Part shown: one piece after another, positions 27,733-35,935 of the stretch
How the letters are laid out: the number at the start of each line of letters is the position of its first letter
Numbering within the stretch: the first letter of the stretch is position 1
NCBI RefSeq assembly: GCF_019748715.1
Contig: NZ_JACLBZ010000021.1
Coordinates: 1 to 64,000 of the forward strand
Direction of reading: 5' to 3'
DNA length: 64,000 nucleotides
From: Sporosarcina aquimarina
GTDB taxonomy: Bacteria > Bacillota > Bacilli > Bacillales_A > Planococcaceae
Program-made: the position numbers and the translations under genes
The notes under the pieces: model-generated
The model's input: the letters and a program-made list of their open reading frames with translations, nothing else
Told to the model about the DNA's origin: nothing
Database searches by the model: none

Positions 27733-27890
27733 CCGGGGATTTATGCTCCAGATGGGACGCTTGCCGCCTGGCGTGCGGTGAGCCGCTTCCTTCTAAGTGC
27801 GTGTGCTCCTAACGCTTCGCTTTCGCTCAGTCCAGTGTCTCACCTGTCACGCTAATCCCGCTGGAGTCGCCCATCTTCCGCTACAATCCC
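27733..27890 (+). repeat. dispersed GC-rich repeat, copy B
   Basis: Begins CCGGGGATTTATGCTCCAG and ends CTTCCGCTACAATCCC. The inner part (GGCGTGCGGTGAGCC...AGTCGCCC) aligns with copy D in the same orientation. It forms the forward member of a pair with copy C. Confidence 0.75.
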
Positions 27891-28206
27891 TACGAAGTAT
27901 GCTTTACTACATAGCGAATTCACTGTAAGTAGTGTGAGATTGTGCTGCCATTTCCTGAGACAAAAAAACGAAACACACATTCGCTTGGATGGTGCTTCTT
28001 GTGCCTACAACGCTCAGTGAATAGTCAATGGGCTCATTAACATTCTGAAAACACATTGAGCAATTGAAGTTTATCTAACGAAGCCTTTAACGTATTTTAA
28101 CTGTGAGAAGGTAGGATGCCAATTATATACTACGAGCTAATTCTACCTTCTTAGATTTTAGAAAACTACAAAGGGCTTTCTATATGTTTACACTTCACAA
28201 ACTAAG

Positions 28207-28411
28207 GATTGGAGTGAAAGACAGTCGAAAGGCAAAGATGTGCTCCCAACGCTTCGCTTATGCTCGCAAAAGCCGTTCTTCGTGACGGCTTTTCCTGGGG
28301 ATTAGCGTGCGTCTTGAGACCCCACAGGAAGCGCAGCGAACGAGGAGGCTCAAGGCCACTCCCCCTCCCCCCCCCCCCCGAAAAGCGTACCGTCTGGAAC
28401 GGAAATCCCGG
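28207..28411 (-). repeat. dispersed GC-rich repeat, copy C, with a 13-C tract
   Basis: Starts GATTGGAGTG and contains an about 65-bp segment (AAAGATGTGCTCCCAACGCT onward) shared with copy E at 57561. Its remainder is copy D in reverse (CTTGAGACCCC...GAGGAGGCTCAAG). Where D has CGCCCCCCGG, C has CCCCCT followed by 13 C (28367-28379). It ends ACGGAAATCCCGG. Apparent ORFs across it are composition artefacts. Confidence 0.8.
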
Positions 28412-28503
28412 TGCACTTGCTAGCTGTAATTCCACATATCTATTCGGATAAGTAACCACAATTCTTATCTTTTATTTTAACAAAACTCTTGATTAGAGGT
28501 AAA

Positions 28504-28533
28504 AAAGCGTCCGCCTGAAATATAGATCAACGG
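28504..28533 (-). repeat. dispersed GC-rich repeat, fragment F
   Basis: AAAGCGTCCGCCTG followed by ATCAACGG: the outer end of the family (reverse of the left end of copies A and D). Confidence 0.6.
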
Positions 28534-28573
28534 CGTCATTACCCACTTGCCAATTCTTTTATCCATAAACTTC

Positions 28574-28602
28574 AGCCCTGATCTAGTCGATCAGGGCTTT
28601 TT
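28574..28602 (+). terminator. terminator, probably the original one of the purine permease gene
   Basis: AGCCCTGATC / GATCAGGGCT stem, 5-nt loop, T5 tract on the plus strand. It overlaps the stop codon of the convergent methyltransferase gene. Confidence 0.75.
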
Positions 28603-29202
28603 ATAGGTGTAGACAATAAACCGTTCCTGGTCGTCATGGACCTGTAAATGGGCAATAGGGATTTCCGCCGTCTTTTCGAATAAAGAATGGTTGTGCAAAA
28701 GTTGTTCGTAGTCTGCCGTTGGATAATATAAAATCACCTCTACGGGACGTGCAACCAATTCGATCGAGCGCACAATATTTTGAATGACCCTCCGAAAAAT
28801 ATCGAGAGAAAAAGGATTGAAGAAATAGAAAGTAGAGGCATCGTCCGGGAGTTCATAACGTTCTGCTAAACAGCATTCGAATGACAGCATTCCTCTTTTT
28901 TTAGGAAAAGCTTGCCGATAGTCTATTAGATTGTTCATCGCATCCTGATATAAGACACTATTCATCTCAATCCCAATTACGTCTATCGAATAGCGATGAT
29001 GCACATAAAAAGGTACTCGTCCTTTACCACATCCGAAGTCGACAAAACTACCACTTACCAGAATTTCATGCTGAGCAAATAAAAAATCCATCCCTTCATA
29101 CGGCGTAGCTTCATAACGATTGTAATGTGATGACTGATGCACCCACTCACGCACCCCTACAGTTTGGATATGCAAACGTTTATCCAGCTCTCGTTCCTCC
29201 AC
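28591..29202 (-). CDS. SAM-dependent methyltransferase-like protein
   Basis: A protein of about 203 residues with a class-I methyltransferase core: motif I SFVDFGCGKGRVPFYVHH, the acidic residue after strand 2 (VIGIEMN), and FYFFNPF in the motif IV position. The substrate is unknown; N-P-F-type motifs occur in several small unassigned methyltransferases. Start GTG 29202 is chosen for AAAGGAG at 8 nt; the longer frame upstream has no ribosome site. It lies 53 nt downstream of the diguanylate cyclase gene on the same strand and may be cotranscribed. Confidence 0.7.
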   Translation of the reverse strand: MEERELDKRLHIQTVGVREWVHQSSHYNRYEATPYEGMDFLFAQHEILVSGSFVDFGCGKGRVPFYVHHRYSIDVIGIEMNSVLYQDAMNNLIDYRQAFPKKRGMLSFECCLAERYELPDDASTFYFFNPFSLDIFRRVIQNIVRSIELVARPVEVILYYPTADYEQLLHNHSLFEKTAEIPIAHLQVHDDQERFIVYTYKKP

Positions 29203-29255
29203 CCTTTCATCTCCTTTACAAATTCTCCTGTCGACCGAGAAGACCACAGCATATA

Positions 29256-30830
29256 TTACTTCTGCTGTGGTTCATCTGACACGACGACCGTTCTATTCCG
29301 ACCCGTACGTTTTGCTTCATATAAACACCGGTCGGCCAGTTCAATGAGACGAGCAGGATGATCCGCATGCACGGGATATGCAGCTACACCTGAAGAAATT
29401 GTGACAACTTCTCCACATGGACTGACTGTGCTCTCTAATTTTTCACGAAGCCGCTCCGCTGTTAAAAAAGCCCTCACTTTATCCGCTTTTGGTAATAAAA
29501 TCACAAATTCTTCTCCACCATAACGGCAACAGATATCATCTTTTCTTACAGCTTGCTGCATAAGATTCGCCAAATAGATTAGGACTTCATCCCCTACAGC
29601 GTGCCCATAGGTATCATTCACTCGTTTAAACTTATCGATGTCTAGGATGATCATAGAAAATGGCGTCTGATTCTCTATCCACTCTTTCACGTAATCATCC
29701 ATCGACCTGCGATTCATCAGTTTTGTCAAAGGGTCTGTCGTCGACTGGTGAATGAAGTAGTTCATTTCTGTTTTGAAATAATCCAAACTATGCAGCATTG
29801 CTCCTTTTAACTGTTTGGCCTCATAATACCAATCAGAAACAGCTTCCATTTTCTCTTTATGATCTGTTTTCGTGCTAGTTTCAGTATAGTAAGCCAGCTT
29901 CTGCAAGGGCAGCGCAATTTTCTTCGATAAAAACCATACTAAGAAAAAAGCTAGCAACAACAAAGGCAGTGATTTCCACACCATCTCCAGTACCATGCTT
30001 TTTGCAGGAGCGACAGCAGCACTGATGGGCCGCTGGGATATGATGCCCCAATCAGCAATCGGTATATAAGAGTAGCCGGCGAGCATAGGAATGCCTTTCG
30101 TATTAACGATTGCCTGCGCACCGCTTCCTCCTGCTACGACCTTTTTAACTACTTGGTTCTCAGAAACGTCATCATTCAGCCGATCTTTAAGTTGGTGGTA
30201 AATCAATGTCCCCTTTCCGTCGACAACATAGACATATGATCCATTTTCATAGAAATGATCCCCAAGAATCTTTTCTAAGATATTCGGTTGATTCAAATAG
30301 ATAGCTCCACCCAAAAACCCGCGATACACACCATCTTCTGAAATTAACGGGACACTGATGAATATCAAAAACTCTCCTGTAATCCCCATGTAGGGATGAG
30401 AAATCAATGGTTTTCTTTCTTTCATAGCCTGTTCCGCCCCCAAAGACGTCAATCGTTCACCAATCAAGTCTAGGCTCGGAGGGGAAATTCCTATTACCAT
30501 ACCCTCCGGGGAAGCAATTGCAACAGAATTGAAGGTACTCGTCTGTGTTCTAATTCGTTCTGCTATTTTATTTAACTGTACCTGAGAATCTGAGTTGTTG
30601 AGTAAGGGGATGACTTCTTCTGCATTCACTTGAAGTGTCTGAAGGATCTCACGTAAATATGTATCTGTTGTAGCAGACAATTTCTCAGCATATGCTTTGT
30701 TCGTCTCTAAAGTAGAATCGATTAAAGTTTGCTTGTGCACACGATAACCGACAGTTGTACTAGTAAGAAAGGTCAGAACGATTGCCAATAATGCCACGAC
30801 CTGAATCAATTTTTTCAAAGACCATCTCAT
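29256..30830 (-). CDS. membrane diguanylate cyclase with extracellular Cache domain
   Basis: A 524-residue sensor enzyme making c-di-GMP. TM1 spans about 9-29; a dCache ligand-binding domain lies outside (about 30-275, with GEFLIFISVPLISEDG and GSYVYVVDGKGTLIYH typical of the family); TM2 spans about 283-303. After a short linker comes the GGDEF domain: TTDPLTKLMNRRSMDDYV, ILDIDKFKRVNDTYGHAVGD and RYGGEEF (active form), with the inhibitory RKDD placed five residues before GGEEF. The Cache domain probably binds a small nutrient or signal molecule outside the cell. Confidence 0.92.
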   Translation of the reverse strand: MRWSLKKLIQVVALLAIVLTFLTSTTVGYRVHKQTLIDSTLETNKAYAEKLSATTDTYLREILQTLQVNAEEVIPLLNNSDSQVQLNKIAERIRTQTSTFNSVAIASPEGMVIGISPPSLDLIGERLTSLGAEQAMKERKPLISHPYMGITGEFLIFISVPLISEDGVYRGFLGGAIYLNQPNILEKILGDHFYENGSYVYVVDGKGTLIYHQLKDRLNDDVSENQVVKKVVAGGSGAQAIVNTKGIPMLAGYSYIPIADWGIISQRPISAAVAPAKSMVLEMVWKSLPLLLLAFFLVWFLSKKIALPLQKLAYYTETSTKTDHKEKMEAVSDWYYEAKQLKGAMLHSLDYFKTEMNYFIHQSTTDPLTKLMNRRSMDDYVKEWIENQTPFSMIILDIDKFKRVNDTYGHAVGDEVLIYLANLMQQAVRKDDICCRYGGEEFVILLPKADKVRAFLTAERLREKLESTVSPCGEVVTISSGVAAYPVHADHPARLIELADRCLYEAKRTGRNRTVVVSDEPQQK

Positions 30831-30968
30831 CTATCTTCCATTCTCCTTCTCCCTATGATGCTATCAACCTATTATATCATAAGAAAAAGGCAACGTTAGC
30901 AGTTATTCACCATGTTTTTGGTTCTAATGATTTATTCAAGAACAACTCAATTTCAAAATACCTTCATA

Positions 30969-31586
30969 TCAATAGGAAAGTCCTATACGATGACCGATAT
31001 GCTCTCCTGCAATCAATTCTCGATAAGCAAATTCTGCCGTATCACCAACCGAAATCTGTTTTCCATCAACCGGGAGGTAATCACGCTCTACGCGGTAATT
31101 TCCTACTGCTTCACCATCTGGCAAATATGTAGGACAGACAATCGTCCAGTCCAATGAAGAACTACGTAATATATCAAAGACTTTATGGTGTTCCTTTGCC
31201 GCGAAAGTGAGCTTACGATTAGAATCTCCTGCTTCGTATCGCAGCTTTGATGGATCGGTGCGACTCTGCAGTATTCCAGCAGTTCCAATAGTCAAAATAC
31301 GCGCGACGCTATGAAGTTCCATCTCTTCTACGATTACCGGCATCGCTTCCGTCAGTGTAGTGGTCCGATCTGTCCCCAAGGCGCTTACTACAGCATTCGC
31401 CCCCTCAATCAATTGCTTCACTGTTTCAGTATCGCGTACATCTCCTTGAAACAAGGTTAAACCTTGACGCGGCGTACATTTCTCTGGCGTCCGTACAAGT
31501 GCTTTCACTTCATGGCCGTCCCACAATGCCCGACGAACGATTTCGCTTCCCGTCCGTCCCGTTGCTCCGAATATTACGATTTTCAT
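30969..31586 (-). CDS. NAD(P)-binding oxidoreductase, NmrA-like atypical SDR
   Basis: A 205-residue Rossmann protein: MKIVIFGATGRTGSEIVRRA is the glycine-rich dinucleotide loop, VKALVRTPEKC the cofactor-specifying strand with an Arg suited to NADP, then VVSALGTDRTT and TIVCPTYLPDGEAVG. Members include flavin/biliverdin reductase-like enzymes and NmrA-type sensors; the Tyr-Lys pair of classical SDRs is not evident, so activity is uncertain. Located between the PLD gene and the cyclase gene on the same strand. Confidence 0.82.
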   Translation of the reverse strand: MKIVIFGATGRTGSEIVRRALWDGHEVKALVRTPEKCTPRQGLTLFQGDVRDTETVKQLIEGANAVVSALGTDRTTTLTEAMPVIVEEMELHSVARILTIGTAGILQSRTDPSKLRYEAGDSNRKLTFAAKEHHKVFDILRSSSLDWTIVCPTYLPDGEAVGNYRVERDYLPVDGKQISVGDTAEFAYRELIAGEHIGHRIGLSY

Positions 31587-31658
31587 CTGACATCCCTCCT
31601 CTTTTTACTTTACAATAGACTTCCGAAGCTTTGCATGCTCTACGCTTATATAAGAAAA

Positions 31659-31686
31659 GACGCTGCTCAGTTACCTGAACGGCGTC
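31659..31686 (-). terminator. terminator after the PLD-family gene
   Basis: GACGCC...GGCGTC-type stem (GACGC/GCGTC with inner TCAG/CTGA) and a TTTTCTT tract on the minus strand. Confidence 0.65.
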
Positions 31687-31692
31687 CTATAA

Positions 31693-33144
31693 TTAATATG
31701 TTGTAAGCTTCACCCAGCGCTGTAACGCATAGATGCCTCGTTGGAAAAATGTCAGGCCGTTTTGAAACTCTTCTACATTCAAAGTATAAAGAGCATCCCC
31801 ATTTTCCCACAGTCTATCAAAATAGTCATTAATTTCATTCGTCAACACACTGTCTGTTGGCGCAATAATCCTTAAATTCGCTTCTAAATTATAATCACGC
31901 AATGTACGTTCTGTTAAATTTGAAGAGCCATTTGTAATGAAAGTCTCCTCGTCTGTTTGGATTGTAACTAATTTCGTGTGATACTGTCCAATCACGGTAT
32001 TATACCAGCGCACTTCAATCTTATTGTCAGTGTTTTCCCTTATTTCTTGGACAACCGGTCGATTTGGTAAGCCAGACTTTTTACTGCCGAATGAATTTTC
32101 ATTAGGATCCAGAATCATTTCCACCTGCACGCCTCGATTCGCTGCGCTTACCAAAGGCTGAATAACTTGCTGTTCAGATAGATAGAACATTCCCATGCGG
32201 ATACGATCACCTTTTTTCGCTCGTTCAATATCTTTCACTAACGCATCCAATACTTTACGTTCCGTCAAATACTGAACTTGATAAGGACCCGTTTCTTCTT
32301 CCAAATTCTCGACACGCGGCAACTTTCCGCCTTCCGTATACCGCACGACAGCTTCTTCTGCTTCCAATATATCGTTCTGCACTGGACCTTTGACTTTAAA
32401 TGCCACATTTCCATGGAGACCACTGGCTGCGTGGGGATTAGATGATGTCACCAATGCTGCTTGATCCGTCACTATTGTTTTACGGTGATTGGATTTGACG
32501 TTCAACAGTTTTAAATAAGAAGTGAATTTTACATTTGGAGCATCACTTGCCAAGAAGTTTGGAAAATGGGATTTGCCGTCAATTTGTATCCATTGGAACA
32601 GCGTACGATATAATCCCGAATAAATCGGCATTGAGTCGCGTAACGGTTCCAAATCGGTATAGACTACCTGGACGCCAGCCTTTTCTAAGTCCTTGAACCA
32701 ACTAGACTCATACGATCCATAACCCGTATTTAACGGATCGGTAATGTAGACGATGGGCATGTCCGGATTTTTCTTCTTTTTTTCTACAAGAGCATTTGTT
32801 AATTGATCAGCAAGCTGTGGGAAGTCTTCTTTCTCATCGTAATAATCATCCATCAAAAAGAAGTCTAGGACGATGAATTCTTTCGCTTCCTGAATCATTT
32901 TTGACACTTCATCGAAAATATGAAGTTCTGATTTGTACTGTTCTTTGGATTTTGACTTGGAGTAGGTCAGATCGTAAATAAATTCGATGTCTTCTACTTG
33001 ATGTAGTTCTCCCTCATACGAGATGCCTGCAGGCAATGGTTTGTAAGTATGCCAAAGCATGACACCAGCGTAGAGAAGAGCAAATAGGAGCAAGGCATAC
33101 GAAGCAATCCGTTTCTTCGTCCATTTTCGTTTCTTCTCCGCCAT
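31693..33144 (-). CDS. phospholipase D family (cardiolipin-synthase-like) membrane protein
   Basis: A 483-residue enzyme with a basic N-terminus and one TM helix (about 13-30: ASYALLLFALLYAGVMLWH), then two PLD half domains. The two HKD motifs are SNHRKTIVTDQAALVTSSNPH and QYHTKLVTIQTDEETFITNGSSN (both HxK present, each followed by Asn/Ser). This resembles phosphatidyl-transfer or phospholipid-hydrolysing enzymes, but it is not the classic ClsA arrangement with two TM helices, so the reaction is open. Starts just after GGAGCAATG. Confidence 0.85.
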   Translation of the reverse strand: MAEKKRKWTKKRIASYALLLFALLYAGVMLWHTYKPLPAGISYEGELHQVEDIEFIYDLTYSKSKSKEQYKSELHIFDEVSKMIQEAKEFIVLDFFLMDDYYDEKEDFPQLADQLTNALVEKKKKNPDMPIVYITDPLNTGYGSYESSWFKDLEKAGVQVVYTDLEPLRDSMPIYSGLYRTLFQWIQIDGKSHFPNFLASDAPNVKFTSYLKLLNVKSNHRKTIVTDQAALVTSSNPHAASGLHGNVAFKVKGPVQNDILEAEEAVVRYTEGGKLPRVENLEEETGPYQVQYLTERKVLDALVKDIERAKKGDRIRMGMFYLSEQQVIQPLVSAANRGVQVEMILDPNENSFGSKKSGLPNRPVVQEIRENTDNKIEVRWYNTVIGQYHTKLVTIQTDEETFITNGSSNLTERTLRDYNLEANLRIIAPTDSVLTNEINDYFDRLWENGDALYTLNVEEFQNGLTFFQRGIYALQRWVKLTTY

Positions 33145-33209
33145 CGCATTGCTCCTTTCCGGAATATTCAGTCTATATGAAATTCCCTCTTCGCCTATCT
33201 ATGAAAACT

Positions 33210-33986
33210 TTATTTAATGGAGAGGTACGGACGTTCTGCACGCCATTCTACAGATACTGGCACTTTGTAGGTTTCGGATAACAGCTCGTTGGTGAGGACT
33301 TCATGTTTTGGACCAGATGCTACTACTCTACCTTCTTTTAACAATAGTACGTGTGTCATCTCAGCAACTAGTTCTTCTATATGATGTGTGACGTAGACAA
33401 GGTGAACGTTGTTTTTCGTAGCAATCTCTAGCGCCTCTAAAAATTGCTCTCTCGCCAGAATATCCAGTCCAGAACATGGTTCATCAAGGATCAGCAAGTG
33501 CGGCTCACCCATTAGCGCCCTCGCAATTAATACTCGACGCTTTTCTCCTTCTGATAGTACCCTGAACTTTTTCTCTTTTACATGTTCCAGCCTAAATTCC
33601 TTCACTAAGTAATTTGCACGTGTCCAATCTTCTTCAATGACCTGTTCATAAATACCGAAGCTGGCGAACTTTCCACTGACGATGACTCGTTCGATCGTTT
33701 CATTCCAGAAAAAGTCCGAAAACTTTTCTAATGAACTGCTGACATACCCAATCTCCTTCCGCAACTCCGGCAAGTACGTACTGCCAAAACGATTTCCCAG
33801 CACTTCCACTTCACCTGAAGACGGGAATTCATATGTAGAAATAATCGATAACAACGATGTCTTTCCAGAACCGTTTAACCCGAGCATCCCCCATTGCTCT
33901 CCTTCTGAAATCTCCCAATCGAGACCTCGGAGTATTTCATTGTCGCCTCTTCTAAAATAGATGTCCTCAACTTTCACGACCGCCAT
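33210..33986 (-). CDS. orphan ABC ATPase (YlmA-like)
   Basis: A 258-residue ATP-binding protein with Walker A GLNGSGKTS, Q-loop GYVSSSLEKF, signature VLSEGEKRRVLIARAL, Walker B LLILDEPCSGLD and switch THHIEEL. LSEGE in place of LSGGQ is usual in the YlmA/ModF-like group. No membrane partner lies next to it (neighbours are a PLD enzyme and a BCCT carrier), so its partner or role is unknown. It starts 65 nt beyond the BCCT terminator. Confidence 0.85.
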   Translation of the reverse strand: MAVVKVEDIYFRRGDNEILRGLDWEISEGEQWGMLGLNGSGKTSLLSIISTYEFPSSGEVEVLGNRFGSTYLPELRKEIGYVSSSLEKFSDFFWNETIERVIVSGKFASFGIYEQVIEEDWTRANYLVKEFRLEHVKEKKFRVLSEGEKRRVLIARALMGEPHLLILDEPCSGLDILAREQFLEALEIATKNNVHLVYVTHHIEELVAEMTHVLLLKEGRVVASGPKHEVLTNELLSETYKVPVSVEWRAERPYLSIK

Positions 33987-34008
33987 TTGAATTCCCCTTT
34001 CCCTATAC

Positions 34009-34045
34009 AGAAAACCGGCTCAAGCAGTGTGCAGCGAACCGGTCT
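34009..34045 (-). terminator. terminator after the BCCT carrier gene
   Basis: ACCGGTTC / GAGCCGGTTTT stem on the minus strand with a T-rich tail, right after the stop codon. Confidence 0.65.
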
Positions 34046-34050
34046 ACTAT

Positions 34051-35751
34051 TTACCCTTCTTCGTTTTCGTTTTCTTTCTCTTTCTCGTATTCCTGGTATT
34101 TTTTCTTTTCAAGTTCTTGGTATTTCCTAGCTCTTTTTTCTTTTTCTCTCTGCTTTCTTTCTTTTTCCTTACGTTCTCTTTTTTCCTTTTCACTTTCTCT
34201 ACGTTTCCGTCTCTTTTTAACTTCTCCTTCCACATGCTCGAATTGACGAATATCTGTTGGTCGGACCGTGATCGGTTCACGCACCAATAGCTTGCTCAAT
34301 GAGAAGATCAGCAGCAGGAGAAGCAATGTAAACGGTAAAGCTGATACGAGGGAAGCCGATTGCAATGCTTCCAGTCCACCGGCAAACAGAAGAACTGCTG
34401 CAATTGCAGTCATCAAGAAGCCCCAGATAAACTTTACAACCAGTGGAGGAAACAAACTGCCACGAGTTGTCATACTAGCTAAAATATACGTTGCAGAGTC
34501 TGCGGACGTAATCAAAAATGTAAAAATAAGGACAATCGCTAAAAATGACATAACATTAGTAAATGGTAAATGCTGAAGTGTCGCGAAAATGGCAGATGTT
34601 ACGTCCTGGTCAACAGCTTCGGCAATCTGCGTGCCATTACGCAAGTCACTGTATAATGCTGTTCCACCAAGTGTTGCGATCCACATACAGGAAAATGCCG
34701 GCGGAATAACCATGACCCCCATTATAAACTCGCGAATCGTCCGTCCTTTTGAAACGCGCGCTACAAAAGCGCCCACAAAAGGAGACCATGCAATCGTCCA
34801 AGCCCAATAGAAGATCGTCCAATCCTTCACCCACGTACCGCCTTGGTATGGCTGCAACCGTAAGCTATACGTAATGAAATTATTGATGTAATCACCAATG
34901 GCTAATGTAAATGTTTCAAGTATGAATACTTTCGGTCCAACAATGAAGAAAAACACCAGCATGGCAATCGCCATTCCGAGGTTAAAATTCCCCAAGTACG
35001 CAATCCCTTTACTCAATCCGGATGAAGCCGATGTCATATAGGCTACAAATACGACGGCAATTATGAGAAGCTGAATTGTAAATGTACTCTTAATGTTGAA
35101 AACGTATTCCATCCCGCCGCTCATTTGCAGAACGCCCATGCCAAGGGAAGTAGCAATCCCCATGACAGTTGCTATAACAGCAAACGAGTCAATCCCTGTT
35201 TTGAGATGGCGATTGCTGCCGATCAGCGGCTCTAAAGCGGTAGAAATCAGCCCATCCTTCTTCTTTCTAAACTGTAAAAATCCGATGACTAAACCGACAA
35301 TACCAAAGATTGCCCATTGTGAAATACCCCAGTGAAAGAAGGAATAACCCATTGCGATCCGTGCCGCTTCCTCGGTCTGTGCCTCCACACCTGAAAGAGG
35401 GGAACTAAAATAATGACTCATCGGCTCTGCAACGCCCCAGAATACAAGCCCCACACCAAAGCCAGCTGAAAACAGCATACCAATCCAAGTAAAAAACGGA
35501 TATTCGGGACGTTCGGTATCACCGCCTAGACGGATTGCCCCGAATTTACTGATGGCTAGTCCTACTAAAAATATAATAACAATAAAAACAACAAGCAAAT
35601 AAAACCAACCAAATTTATCTGTCGTAAAGTGGTAGAGTTTTTCGGAAATCACTCCAAATGGTTTTGGCTTCATGGCACCTAATAGTACCAGTAGTAAGAT
35701 AAATACTGCTGATATGGAAAACACGGGGTTTTTCCAAAACTTTTTATTCAC
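34051..35751 (-). CDS. BCCT-family glycine betaine/choline-type transporter (OpuD-like) with long charged tail
   Basis: A secondary carrier of 566 residues with 12 TM helices for betaine-type osmoprotectants. Family residues include VLVFWGVAEPMSHYFSSP, the helix FYWAWTIAWSPFVGAFVARV with the aromatic/Trp cage, and TSADSATYILASM. After TM12 (about residue 485) comes an about 65-residue tail made almost only of Lys, Arg and Glu (KKRRKRRESEKEKRERKEKE and more), ending in NENEEG. Such C-terminal tails sense K+ or osmolarity in BetP-type carriers; here the length and simplicity are notable. The substrate among betaine, choline and carnitine cannot be told. Confidence 0.9.
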   Translation of the reverse strand: MNKKFWKNPVFSISAVFILLLVLLGAMKPKPFGVISEKLYHFTTDKFGWFYLLVVFIVIIFLVGLAISKFGAIRLGGDTERPEYPFFTWIGMLFSAGFGVGLVFWGVAEPMSHYFSSPLSGVEAQTEEAARIAMGYSFFHWGISQWAIFGIVGLVIGFLQFRKKKDGLISTALEPLIGSNRHLKTGIDSFAVIATVMGIATSLGMGVLQMSGGMEYVFNIKSTFTIQLLIIAVVFVAYMTSASSGLSKGIAYLGNFNLGMAIAMLVFFFIVGPKVFILETFTLAIGDYINNFITYSLRLQPYQGGTWVKDWTIFYWAWTIAWSPFVGAFVARVSKGRTIREFIMGVMVIPPAFSCMWIATLGGTALYSDLRNGTQIAEAVDQDVTSAIFATLQHLPFTNVMSFLAIVLIFTFLITSADSATYILASMTTRGSLFPPLVVKFIWGFLMTAIAAVLLFAGGLEALQSASLVSALPFTLLLLLLIFSLSKLLVREPITVRPTDIRQFEHVEGEVKKRRKRRESEKEKRERKEKERKQREKEKRARKYQELEKKKYQEYEKEKENENEEG

Positions 35752-35896
35752 AACTATATCGACTCCTAGTGTTCATTTGGTAACTTACTTACTAAACCTC
35801 ATACCCTATTCTTAAGAAATGTAACGCATTTTCACTGGTACAATTATGATATGAAAAGCTACCAAATAGATTGTAACTGTTTATAATACACACCAA

Positions 35897-35928
35897 ATAA
35901 GGCATCTTCAAGCGAAAATGCCTTTCAT
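35897..35928 (-). terminator. hairpin after the EAL-HDOD gene
   Basis: AAGGCATTTTC / GAAGATGCCTT stem about 10 nt downstream of the stop codon; the T tract is weak. Confidence 0.45.
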
Positions 35929-35935
35929 GATGTAT

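Larger units (their letters stand above)
27659..28575. mobile_element. intergenic insertion island with a repeat pair, flanked by 11-bp direct repeats
   Basis: ATAAACTTCAG occurs at 27659-27669 (covering the permease stop codon) and again at 28565-28575, just before a strong terminator hairpin. If the 906 bp between them are removed, the stop codon is followed directly by the terminator, as in an ordinary gene. Inside are repeat copy B (forward), about 315 bp of AT-rich sequence, repeat copy C (reverse) and fragment F. There is no ORF with coding character and no transposase, so it would be non-autonomous. The duplication is seen; the insertion is inferred. Confidence 0.55.

Noticed and set aside
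28202-28459. ORFs on both strands in repeat copy C
   Set aside because: They follow the GC-rich repeat and the C tract, and do not recur as frames in the other copies.
34027-34290. Plus-strand ORF rich in Phe and Leu opposite the BCCT tail
   Set aside because: It is the antisense of the Lys/Glu-rich tail (homopyrimidine strand), with no ribosome site.
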